A stretch of 64,000 nucleotides of DNA from Morchella semilibera. Its lineage: Eukaryota > Ascomycota > Pezizomycetes > Pezizales > Morchellaceae. This document shows positions 24,060 to 32,818 of the stretch, piece after piece (the first letter of the stretch is position 1; each line of letters opens with the position of its first letter). Location: NCBI GenBank assembly GCA_009192285.1, contig CM018607.1, positions 310,001-374,000 on the forward strand, given 5' to 3'. The notes under the pieces were generated by a model. It saw only the letters and a list, made by a program, of their open reading frames with translations. It did not search any database and had not been told where the DNA came from. A program made the translations under genes and the position numbers.

Positions 24060-25976
24060 GGTTTAGTGGGGTATTTTGGTACAGCCCCCTTGAGGACCTG
24101 TCTGGTGGACGCGGTGGGTTTACCGGCCACCTTATGCCCCTCCGGAGGAGCGGCTCGATGGGAATTGTTGAATGGGGGGTGGATAATATGTCATAGCATT
24201 CTTTGTTGGATTCATCCTAGACATAGTATTTAGCTGCTTACGAATTATGATTTAGTGATTATACCTGTCACAAAGGATACTAGACTTACAACCATGTAGT
24301 ATAAGTGTGAAGCCAAGTCACGCTCGTCGAAGTGCCGCCCCATCGAGAAAGACCTGATATTACGCGCTAGAGAAGAGCTTGACGCTCCAAACTAAGGAAC
24401 ACACTGTAAGGGCCGCCGAAGCACCTAGACGGTCTGACACACTAAGCCAATACACTGTATGCCTCTTTTATCTAATGCCTATGTTATCTAGAATTAAGTA
24501 GATCCCTAGCTAGCTACAATGACCGCAGGTTCGCTCGCCTTAGAAACCACGAAGGTAGGTGCGTTTATGTGAATTCAGGAATATAGTAAGGATAATACAA
24601 CCACCGCTAATAGCCTTGTCAGACCACGGCCGCCTAAATAGAGATGTGATTAGTTTGCCTTCCCAATATTGTTGAAAGTCTGTATCAAGCACATTTCACA
24701 TAGACTCGTTACATACAGGCCGCGCGGGGAGGGGGCTGGGCTTTGGTTGTGCTTCTCCCTCACATTGCGGCTTGGTGATATATAGTAATAATTCTCAGGT
24801 GCCGATGTACGTTAAGATTGGTGGTGCTTTATTTCGAGTTAATTAGGTGGGGGGGGGGGGGCTGAGGTTACCAAGATATATAAAAAGCAGGGGATCTCCG
24901 CTTTTGAAGGAAAGGGCGAGGCCTCTTTACAAAGATGTAGTTAAATGTCGCTTCCCAGGCGGCTTTGTTAATCCCCGAGGCGTGTAGGCCATAAAGGTTT
25001 TGCCTGTCCGCCTAACGACTGGAGCCCGATAGAAGGTCGACCGGTCTTGGAGGGGTTGGGCTGGAACCCCTCTTTCGATGTCTCTATCACAGGGGCCAAG
25101 AGAGTCCCGCTCACAATCGTCCCATATCATTGAATATTACCAATAAGATGTTCTTTGGTGCCGGTGTTGGCGGTTGGCGATATCCTTTTAGTCACGAAAT
25201 GGCTTTCAGATATAGATGAATTTGCGAGAAAATCCATCAGAACGGGCAGAGCTAGCAAAAGACCTCTTTGCCATTAGAGAAGGACTTTAAATCATTCAAT
25301 ATATCTTATCGGATCCAGGCCACCAATCCATCCTAGCAGTCCCCGCTAGAAAAGGACCTTCTGAATGCTTGATAATTCTCACCGTACTCGACCAACTGAA
25401 CCAAAAATACGAGAAGGGGACTCCGATAAGGCGGGCAAAATGGGAAGCCTCTGGCGTTCAATCAGTATCAAAAAAGGTTAAGGATTGAGGTTTCTGCTTT
25501 GTATGTGGTTTTCTACCCTTAAGCGTGTATTGGTTAATCTTACCTTGGCATGCTAGAGAGGTAGTTACGGCGATCTCAAGAGGGAGGAATCTTATACTCA
25601 AGCGGACTGAGAATCAGCTCAAATCGTCCCTATCGGCATTTCCAGACCATTCTCCAGTCCTGCTTATTAACGTATAGAATAATCGAGTTTCGTTTTTATT
25701 CGAGTTGTGTATATAGCTTCAGGTGTGTATCTTCCAGCTATTTCAAAACCATACAATCCCTGTGGTACACGAGTCGAAAAGATAACTTATTGTCTATAGA
25801 GGATGAAAATCTCGGGTCTTTTTCCCATACTAATGTATCCTAAAACCAAGGATGCTTTATATCTCCAGTTGCGTAACTCGTGCACTTTCACGAGTTTTCG
25901 GGATATGCATATCTCTACTCCCCGATAAGATATCATCGCTGTATAGTAAGCTATCATATAGGGGGTATAAGCTATC
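24060..25976. other. Gene-free interval
   Basis: No supported gene or RNA. Contains a run of 13 G at 24849-24861 and ordinary AT-rich sequence. Confidence 0.5.
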
Positions 25977-26094
25977 ATGCAGGCGGCAGGGGCGCTGGAT
26001 GGCGGGACGGCAGGGCGGCGTGGTGGCGGGGATGGCAGGGCAGCAAAGACGGCAGGGCGGCGGGGCGGCAGGGCGGGGCGGCAGGGCGAGGCGG
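25977..26094 (+). repeat. GGCAGGGC minisatellite, left part
   Basis: Degenerate tandem units of about 8-10 bp (GGCAGGGCGG and variants). The array resumes at 32232 after the retrotransposon, so it was one array split by the insertion. Overlapping alanine/arginine/glycine-rich frames are artefacts of the repeat. Confidence 0.85.
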
Positions 26095-26683
26095 TGTCCC
26101 GGCGTCTTGGCAGTCGTCCCGACAGTCCGGTAGGCGATGCACGATTGTGGTTGTTAAGGTAATGATAAGCGAGAGTGGGGAGTACGAGGTGGAGGCTGTC
26201 GTAATTAGGTTCTAGGAGGTTCGATGGCGTGATGGATTGGTAATGTAGAATAGCGGAGATGGTGGGGAGGATTACGAGGTGTGGTAGCGACGGGTTTCTA
26301 TGAGGTTCTATGAGCAAGAGTGTGAGTCATAGCGGACTAGTGGAGGAGGTGTGTTAAATAGCGGGGATAGATGTTTTCCTTAGTTCTTTCTTTCTTTCTT
26401 CTCTGTCTCGTCTTCCTGTTATCTCGGTACATAGGAATCTACTCCTATTTCTAAAGCCATAGCCTCTCGTACCAAAGACTCGATCCTCTGACAAGAGGAA
26501 ACTCATAGTATCCCTCATCGTTCTCGTTGAGGTCCCTTCGGTCCTCACTCTCCTGCTCTGTGCTCTTGTGCCCTTGCTCTTGCCTTTGTCTTCATCGGCC
26601 CCCTCGTCGAGTACACTGTGCTCCTCGAGTCCCTCTGCGACATTATTGTCATCTTCTTCTTTGCGTCGGGTTACTCCGTCACA
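26095..26683 (+). repeat. 5' LTR
   Basis: Matches 31642-32231 almost exactly, from TGTCCCGG to CCGTCACA. It contains an AT-rich TTAAATA element at 26354-26360 and a pyrimidine-rich stretch just before 26405, suggesting U3 of roughly 300 bp and R-U5 of roughly 280 bp. Confidence 0.95.
26354..26360 (+). promoter_or_regulatory. Candidate TATA-like element of the LTR
   Basis: TTAAATA lies about 45-50 bp upstream of the GTCTCGTCTT motif proposed below to be near the RNA 5' end. Placement fits a pol II promoter, but the start site is not proven. Confidence 0.4.
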
Positions 26684-26685
26684 CT

Positions 26686-26695
26686 AAGACGAGAC
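26686..26695 (+). other. Primer-binding site, probably self-primed
   Basis: AAGACGAGAC, two bases past the 5' LTR, is the exact reverse complement of GTCTCGTCTT at 26405-26414 inside the LTR. No usual tRNA 3'-end complement (TGG..) is present next to the LTR. Tf1/sushi-type elements prime reverse transcription with the first 11 or so bases of their own transcript, and this arrangement matches that mechanism. Confidence 0.5.
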
Positions 26696-26744
26696 CATCC
26701 TCACTCGACTAGCACAGTCCGAGTTCCTCGCACCATAGTTCATC

Positions 26745-27986
26745 ATGACCGCCCCTGCTATCAATGCATTTGATTATCAAAAGCTCCATACGGATCTCGA
26801 AGGGTTCTTTGTCGCTCACCCTGAAGTGGACCCCGCCGCAACGGAAGAAGCGAAGCAAGCGTATGCCCTCCTCCAAAGAGCGCACGGAGGGGTCCAGCAA
26901 TATGCGGTCGACATCACCACCCATCACTCCGAAACCGAACAAGGCCGGGCCGAGTTCCACAAAGAAATCCAGGGACTACGGGCTAAGATCAAGAAGCTGC
27001 AAGAAGGAGTCAAAGGAGGTTTAGAGGAGCTCCACGACGACTTAACCAAGCCATCCAAATCCGAGAAGCTACCCGACCCGGAGAAATACCGGGGCGATCG
27101 CAAGACTCTCAGGACCTTCCAGAGACAACTTCAGATTAAGCTCACGGCTAATTTGGATCGCTTTCCTACCGCGGCTCAACAACTTGCGTATTCTATTTCT
27201 CGACTGGAAGGACCGGCGGCGGATCAATTTTTAGTTTATATTACAGATGAAGGAATCGCTCTCGATTCCATGGCGGAGTTTTTTGAAATTTTGGATAATG
27301 CTTTTGGGGATCCAGACCGCGCCGCCACTGCTGCTCGAAATCTGAGGGAGATCAGGCAGCCCCAACGCACCTTTTCTGAGTACTTTGCAGAGTTTCAGCG
27401 ATATGCTGCCGACTCTGAGTTCAACGAAGCGGCTAAGATTGAATGTTTGTTGGAAGGACTTAACCAGGACCTAATGGCCCTGATGATTCAGAATGAAACA
27501 CCAACTACAATTAAGGACTGCGGGCTGCTTCTTCAACGTCTTGATAATAAGCAACGGGCGCTACAGGCCAGGATGGGGAGATTTCGTTTTCAGATTCCAA
27601 GTGCTCCTGCTCCGCGTCCCTTTGCTCCTCGTCCCCCCGTTGCACCAGCAACATCCCCAGTCGTACGAGGACCACCCCAATCACCACCGAAGAATGCTGC
27701 GCCAGCGGCCCACCCTTCCTATACTCCTGGGGGAGCTGTTCCCATGGACTTGTCTAATAGTTATCGTCGCCCGGATCCCAGAGAAAGGGAGGCACGTCGT
27801 GTGGAGAATCGTTGCTATTACTGCGGGGGGGTTGGACATTTGGTTAGAGACTGTAAGCTTTCGCCCTCGGGAAGGGCAGCACCCAGGATGAGGGGAGCGT
27901 TGTTGGAAGCAAGAAAGGAAAAGAAGGAAAAGGAAGAGGAGGTATTGTCGGATGAGGAGGAGTTAAAAGATTCGTCCCTGGCCTAG
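26745..27986 (+). CDS. gag: Gag polyprotein of the retrotransposon
   Basis: 413-residue structural protein that would form the virus-like particle. The ATG lies only 61 bp past the LTR. The first 100 residues are helical and charged. A retrotransposon gag domain follows (LPDPEKYRGDRKTLRTFQRQ leads into it, with FSEYFAEFQRYA later, about residues 205-216). Next come a proline-rich linker and a CCHC zinc knuckle (CYYCGGVGHLVRDC, about residues 356-369). A basic/acidic tail ends at a TAG. Intact, with no frame break. The pol frame lies in -1 and overlaps the end of gag. Confidence 0.92.
   Translation: MTAPAINAFDYQKLHTDLEGFFVAHPEVDPAATEEAKQAYALLQRAHGGVQQYAVDITTHHSETEQGRAEFHKEIQGLRAKIKKLQEGVKGGLEELHDDLTKPSKSEKLPDPEKYRGDRKTLRTFQRQLQIKLTANLDRFPTAAQQLAYSISRLEGPAADQFLVYITDEGIALDSMAEFFEILDNAFGDPDRAATAARNLREIRQPQRTFSEYFAEFQRYAADSEFNEAAKIECLLEGLNQDLMALMIQNETPTTIKDCGLLLQRLDNKQRALQARMGRFRFQIPSAPAPRPFAPRPPVAPATSPVVRGPPQSPPKNAAPAAHPSYTPGGAVPMDLSNSYRRPDPREREARRVENRCYYCGGVGHLVRDCKLSPSGRAAPRMRGALLEARKEKKEKEEEVLSDEEELKDSSLA
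27956..27986 (+). promoter_or_regulatory. Candidate -1 ribosomal frameshift zone, gag to pol
   Basis: The pol frame (-1 relative to gag) is open from 27956, after a TGA at 27953, and overlaps gag up to its stop at 27984-27986. Within the overlap the gag codons TTA AAA are preceded by G, so the A-site codon AAA can re-pair after a -1 slip, though the P-site match is imperfect. No in-frame ATG is well placed to start pol independently. Confidence 0.4.
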
Positions 27987-30900
27987 GCGGCATAGCCCAG
28001 GGACCTCCAAAGGTTTTCTCTCAGGTGTCTATTTCAACGTTTTCAGTATCAGAAGGGGAGATGGATGGGAATCAACTGATTGTAGTGTGTTCTATTTCAC
28101 AAAATAAAAAATCTATTGTACCCACTTATGCCTTGATTGATACTGGAGCGTCGGGATATGCATTTATTGATGAAGACTTTGTGCGCCGCCATGAATTAAA
28201 GATGAAAAATTTACGGACTGAGAGGGAGATTGATGTGATTGATGGAAGGCCTATCGAGTCTGGGAAGGTGACCAGGAAGGTGACGTTGGAATTGGAAATT
28301 AATGGACATGTGGAGGAGTGTCCTTTCTTTGTTACAAAGTTGGGACATTACCCGATTGTGATGGGAATCCCTTGGCTAAGGAAGCATGGAGTTTTGATTG
28401 ATAGTGGAAGGAATGAGATTCGCTTCCAGTCATCAGTGTGTCTTGAACATTGCATAGCCAACCACAAACCTATTGTTGCTCGAGGAATTTCAACTCCACC
28501 ACCCGAAAGGCCTGTTACAAATATTTCGGCAATTACTCCTCGATCGTTTAAGAAACTTTCGCAAGACCCTACTGTGCAAATTTATTCGACTACCCTCTAT
28601 GCTATCAACAAAGTATTGGAGATGCCTGCCAACCCTGATGGAATGATTCCAATTGATTATCAGCGGTTCCGACAGCTGTTTGATGAGACCAATGCTTCTA
28701 GACTACCACCACATCGTCCCTATGACCATGAGATCAAACTTCAGGAAGGAACAGTACCACCCTTTGGTCCCATGTATAGTATGTCACGGGAAGAGTTGAA
28801 GGCGTTGAGGGACTATTTGGCCGATAATTTGCAGAAAGGATTTCTTAGATCTAGTAATTCTCCAGCCGGCGCCCCGGTGCTATTTGTTAAAAAGGCTGAT
28901 GGTTCCTTACGCTTGTGTGTTGATTATCGAAAGCTAAATGCTATTACGGTCAAGGATCGATACCCTCTTCCCCTTACACCAGAGACGATGGCCAACTTAG
29001 CCCGCGCTAATTATTTTACCAAGCTGGACCTACGATGGGGATATAATCAGATTAGGATTAAAGAAGGGGACGAGTGGAAAACGGCTTTTCGAACACGCTA
29101 TGGACATTGGGAATATTTGGTGATGCCTTTTGGTCTAACTAATGCTCCTGCTACCTTTCAACGTTGGATTAACGATATTCTTCGTCCCTTTCTGGATCGT
29201 TGCGCTACGGCTTATCTGGATGATATTCTTATTTATTCGGAGACCTTGGAACAACACCAACAGGATGTGCAACAAGTACTAGAAGCCTTGGAAGCTAATG
29301 AGGTCCATCTAAAACCAGAGAAATGCGAATTCAGCGTACAAGAGACAAAATATTTGGGCATGATCTTGACCCCTGGAGGAATGAAGATGGATCCTGCTAA
29401 GGTACGGACAATTGTGGACTGGGAAGCGCCCAAGACAGTGAAGGAGGTTCAGGAATTTCTTGGGTTTGCCAATTTCTATCGACGTTTTATCTATGCTTAT
29501 TCCCGAGTGGCTCGGCCATTGACTACTCTGACAAAAAAGCATGTACGATTTGAGTGGACCCAAAAAGTCGAACAAGCCTTTCAGAAACTCAAGACTGCTT
29601 TTACCACCGCTCCCATATTGATGCACCCTGATCCTGAGAAAGAATTTATTGTGGAAACCGACGCGTCAGATTATGTGTCGGCAGGAATATTATCACAACG
29701 AGATGATGAAGGAATCCTGCACCCGGTTGCTTTTTTCTCCAAGACACACTCGCCAGCAGAATGCAATTACGAAATTTATGATAAGGAGTTGTTGGCCATT
29801 ATTCGTTGCTTCGAGGAATGGAGACCTCATTTGGAGACAGCTCAATTTCAAGTCAAAGTACTTACAGATCATCGCAATCTTGAGTACTTTATGTCGACTA
29901 AATTGCTGAATAGACGTCAAACTCGTTGGGCAGAGTTTCTATCTCGGTTTAATTTTATGATTCAGTATAGGCCGGGGAAGCAGGGAAGGAAGGTTGATAT
30001 TTTGACTAGAAGACCTAAGGATTTACCGAAGGAGGGGGATGAGAGATTGAAGCAACAAAGCCGAGTGGTTTTGAAGAAGGAGAATTTGGATTTTAAGATA
30101 GGTTTGTTAGCGGGTTCTTTGGCAAATGAACCCGCTGAAGGATCGTCTCCCATACTTCATTTGTTTAACAAAGCTTACCAGAGTGATAGCTTTCCAAACA
30201 AAATTCTATCCATGCTCCGAGAGGGCGTTCGACAATCAAAAGAGATTTCGTTGGCTGAGTGCAAGGAGAGCAAGGAGGGGCTATTGCTTTATCGGAATAC
30301 ACTCTATGTCCCTGATTATGACGAACTTAAACTCTATTTATTACGAGAATATCACGATAAACCCTCTGCTGGACATCCTGGACGATCAAAGACTTTGGAA
30401 CTTCTCAGCCGGGAATATTATTGGCCAACCATGCGGAAATATACGGATCGCTATGTCCAGAATTGCCATACCTGTCGGCGAAGTAAGACAAACCATAATC
30501 CCCTACAAGGAGTTTTGCGTCCATTATTGGTGCCCAAAGGACCCTGGACGGATGTCACGATGGATTTTGTAACGGGACTTCCGGAGAGTCATGGATTTAA
30601 TGCCATTCTGGTAGTGGTGGATCGGTTGACAAAGATGAAACATTTGATTCCCACGACGGAGAGTGTTAACGCCAGGGATCTGTCTCGTCTATACCTGGAG
30701 CAGGTATGGAAGTTACATGGGCTACCAGAGACTATTGTTTCCGATCGAGGGACACAGTTTACTGCTGAATTTTGGAAAGTTCTCTGCGAACAGCTGGAGA
30801 TTGCCCCTCGTTACTCCACAGCATTTCATCCTCAAACCGATGGACAAACAGAAAGGACCAATGCGATTATGGAACAGTACCTCCGTAGTTATGTATCATA

Positions 30901-31108
30901 TCAACAGGATAACTGGGTGGATTTTTTACCTCTGGCTGAATTCGCTACCAATAATCACATCTCCGAAACTACTAATATGTCCCCCTTTCAGGCTAACTAT
31001 GGGAGACACCCGAGGATGACATTCGGACCCTTACAGCACGGACAGACGGTGAACGAGGACCAGGCTAATGGGTTGGCACGGGAGATGTCCAGGTGTTTGA
31101 TTTCCTGA
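27956..31108 (+). CDS. pol: Pol polyprotein: protease, RT, RNase H, integrase core
   Basis: Enzymes for reverse transcription and integration. In order, the frame shows an aspartic protease (LIDTGASG, about 28135), reverse transcriptase (LDLRWGYNQI, then MPFGLTNAPATFQ, then the catalytic YLDD at about 29213), RNase H (VETDASDY at about 29652 and TDHRNLEYF) and integrase. The integrase has an HHCC zinc finger (H..H at about 30352-30373, C..C at about 30463-30472), a DDE core with DFVTGLP and SDRGTQFT, and QTDGQTERTNAIMEQ. The YLDD box replaces the more usual YVDD but is seen in this group. The frame stops at 31106-31108, before the integrase C-terminal domain, which continues in the next frame. 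Probably expressed as a gag-pol fusion. Confidence 0.9.
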   Translation, partial: GGVKRFVPGLGGIAQGPPKVFSQVSISTFSVSEGEMDGNQLIVVCSISQNKKSIVPTYALIDTGASGYAFIDEDFVRRHELKMKNLRTEREIDVIDGRPIESGKVTRKVTLELEINGHVEECPFFVTKLGHYPIVMGIPWLRKHGVLIDSGRNEIRFQSSVCLEHCIANHKPIVARGISTPPPERPVTNISAITPRSFKKLSQDPTVQIYSTTLYAINKVLEMPANPDGMIPIDYQRFRQLFDETNASRLPPHRPYDHEIKLQEGTVPPFGPMYSMSREELKALRDYLADNLQKGFLRSSNSPAGAPVLFVKKADGSLRLCVDYRKLNAITVKDRYPLPLTPETMANLARANYFTKLDLRWGYNQIRIKEGDEWKTAFRTRYGHWEYLVMPFGLTNAPATFQRWINDILRPFLDRCATAYLDDILIYSETLEQHQQDVQQVLEALEANEVHLKPEKCEFSVQETKYLGMILTPGGMKMDPAKVRTIVDWEAPKTVKEVQEFLGFANFYRRFIYAYSRVARPLTTLTKKHVRFEWTQKVEQAFQKLKTAFTTAPILMHPDPEKEFIVETDASDYVSAGILSQRDDEGILHPVAFFSKTHSPAECNYEIYDKELLAIIRCFEEWRPHLETAQFQVKVLTDHRNLEYFMSTKLLNRRQTRWAEFLSRFNFMIQYRPGKQGRKVDILTRRPKDLPKEGDERLKQQSRVVLKKENLDFKIGLLAGSLANEPAEGSSPILHLFNKAYQSDSFPNKILSMLREGVRQSKEISLAECKESKEGLLLYRNTLYVPDYDELKLYLLREYHDKPSAGHPGRSKTLELLSREYYWPTMRKYTDRYVQNCHTCRRSKTNHNPLQGVLRPLLVPKGPWTDVTMDFVTGLPESHGFNAILVVVDRLTKMKHLIPTTESVNARDLSRLYLEQVWKLHGLPETIVSDRGTQFTAEFWKVLCEQLEIAPRYSTAFHPQTDGQTERTNAIMEQYLRSYVSYQQDNWVDFLPLAEFATNNHISETTNMSPFQANYGRHPRMTFGPLQHGQTVNEDQANGLAREMSRCLIS

Positions 31109-31620
31109 AAAGTGAGATGTTCAGGGCGCAGAAGATACAGGAGGAGATGGCCAACTTACACCGGACTCCGGCACCTCGATATGCGGTTGGCGATTTTGTC
31201 TGGCTCTCGACTCGAAATATTGAAACAAAACGACCCTCGAAAAAACTTGACTGGAAACAAATTGGTCCCTACCCGGTCAAACGAATTGTGAGCCCTTATG
31301 CCTACGAGTTGGAATTACCTGCTTCTATGAAAATACATCCGGTATTCCATGTTTCATTATTATCGCCGACAGTTGGGGATCCTATTCCTGGACAAATTGT
31401 TGAACCACCCCCACCGGTGGAAGTTGAAGGAGAAACTGAATGGGAAGTAGCGGAGATATTGGATTCGCGGAAGAGGGGGCGACGGGTGGAGTACTGGGTT
31501 AGATATGTTGGATATGAAGAAGCGTCCTGGCAACCTTCGGGTGATTTGGAGCATAGTCCTGATATTAGGAAAGTATTTCACGATCAATATCCTTCGAAAC
31601 CTCGGCCTATCAGGAGCTAG
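31093..31620 (+). pseudogene. pol: 3' end of pol: integrase C-terminus and chromodomain, frame-displaced
   Basis: This frame carries the integrase GPY/F module (IGPYPVKRIV, then HPVFHVSLL) and a chromodomain (EWEVAEILDSRKRG, then YWVRYVGYEEASWQP). It overlaps the end of the main pol frame by 16 bp, and both protein ends look like a single continuous domain. The simplest reading is a single-base indel at about 31090-31108 in this copy, or a base-call error. If real, the copy would make an integrase without its chromodomain, the part thought to steer integration to modified chromatin. Confidence 0.75.
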
Positions 31621-31626
31621 GCCCTT

Positions 31627-31634
31627 GGAGGGGA
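31627..31634 (+). other. Polypurine tract candidate
   Basis: GGAGGGGA lies seven bases upstream of the 3' LTR start, the expected place for the plus-strand primer. Confidence 0.55.
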
Positions 31635-31641
31635 CCTGATC

Positions 31642-32231
31642 TGTCCCGGCGTCTTGGCAGTCGTCCCGACAGTCCGGTAGGCGATGCACGATTGTGGTTG
31701 TTAAGGTAATGATAAGCGAGAGTGGGGAGTACGAGGTGGAGGCTGTCGTCATTAGGTTCTAGGAGGTTCGATGGCGTGATGGATTGGTAATGTAGAATAG
31801 CGGAGATGGTGGGGAGGATTACGAGGTGTGGTAGCGACGGGTTTCTATGAGGTTCTATGAGCAAGAGTGTGAGTCATAGCGGACTAGTGGAGGAGGTGTG
31901 TTAAATAGCGGGGATAGATGTTTTCCTTAGTTCTTTCTTTCTTTCTTCTCTGTCTCGTCTTCCTGTTATCTCGGTACATAGGAATCTACTCCTATTTCTA
32001 AAGCCATAGCCTCTCGTACCAAAGACTCGATCCTCTGACAAGAGGAAACTCATAGTATCCCTCATCGTTCTCGTTGAGGTCCCTTCGGTCCTCACTCTCC
32101 CTGCTCTGTGCTCTTGTGCCCTTGCTCTTGCCTTTGTCTTCATCGGCCCCCTCGTCGAGTACACTGTGCTCCTCGAGTCCCTCTGCGACATTATTGTCAT
32201 CTTCTTCTTTGCGTCGGGTTACTCCGTCACA
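31642..32231 (+). repeat. 3' LTR
   Basis: 590-bp direct copy of the 5' LTR with one substitution (near 31750) and one extra C (near 32101). Ends in CA, followed by the GGCGG target duplication. Confidence 0.95.
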
Positions 32232-32325
32232 GGCGGCAGGGCGAGGCGGCAGGGCAGGGTGGCGGGGGACGGCAGGATGGCAGAGCGGCAGGACGGCAGG
32301 GCGGCAGAACGGCAGGGCAGCAAGC
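32232..32325 (+). repeat. GGCAGGGC minisatellite, right part
   Basis: Continuation of the array interrupted at 26094, with the same GGCAGGGCGG-type units. Followed at 32328 by CATCAT/CACCAT simple sequence up to about 32410. Confidence 0.85.
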
Positions 32326-32644
32326 TAAACCATCATCATCACCACCTCTATCGTTACCATCATCATCATCATCGCCATCACTATCACCATCAGCTTCTCA
32401 TCTTCACCATCATGAATGCCAACTATCAAGATCATTAGAACAGTAGTAGATAAACCCCAACCTGTTTTGCTCGGATTCATGTGCAAATACTTCTTGTAGT
32501 TATTGTGTTCCCCAACTCTGGCAAGCCCAATGGTGGAAGAGATGATCTGAAGGTACTATTGATGTGGGCGGTGATGCATATAGTAGTTTCGTGATGATCG
32601 GGTGATGAAGCTGAAAAAGTTCATGATGGCTCGGCATAACCCGC

Positions 32645-32818
32645 CTATATATCGTCCTATCAGGATATATATCGACCTATCAGGATATATATCATCCTAT
32701 CAGGATATATATCGACCTATCAGGATATATATCATCCTATCAGGATATATATATATCGTCCTTTCAGGATATATATTTATCACCCTTTCAGGATATATAT
32801 ATCGCCCAGTCAGGATAT
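32645..32818 (+). repeat. 20-bp minisatellite, about 8 units
   Basis: Tandem units of ATATATATCGTCCTATCAGG with GTC/GAC/ATC variation. The first five units keep a strict 20-bp period, and later ones expand in the AT part. The period is not a multiple of three, yet one frame stays open through most of the array. Confidence 0.9.

Larger units (their letters stand above)
26095..32231 (+). mobile_element. Ty3/gypsy chromodomain LTR retrotransposon (6.1 kb)
   Basis: Complete element bounded by two direct LTRs (589 and 590 bp, TG..CA ends) and flanked by the 5-bp target duplication GGCGG (26090-26094 and 32232-32236). Internal order is gag, then protease, reverse transcriptase, RNase H, integrase and chromodomain, which places it in the chromovirus branch. 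The LTRs differ by one substitution and one single-base indel, so the insertion is recent. Only one frame break was found, near 31093-31108. No signs of C-to-T point-mutation decay (RIP) were noticed. Confidence 0.95.

Noticed and set aside
25852-26215. Arginine/glycine/alanine-rich frames over the minisatellite
   Set aside because: They read through GGCAGGGC repeats into the LTR and have no protein features.
32645-32818. CRISPR-like array
   Set aside because: Units are contiguous 20-bp tandem repeats without unique spacers, and the genome is eukaryotic.
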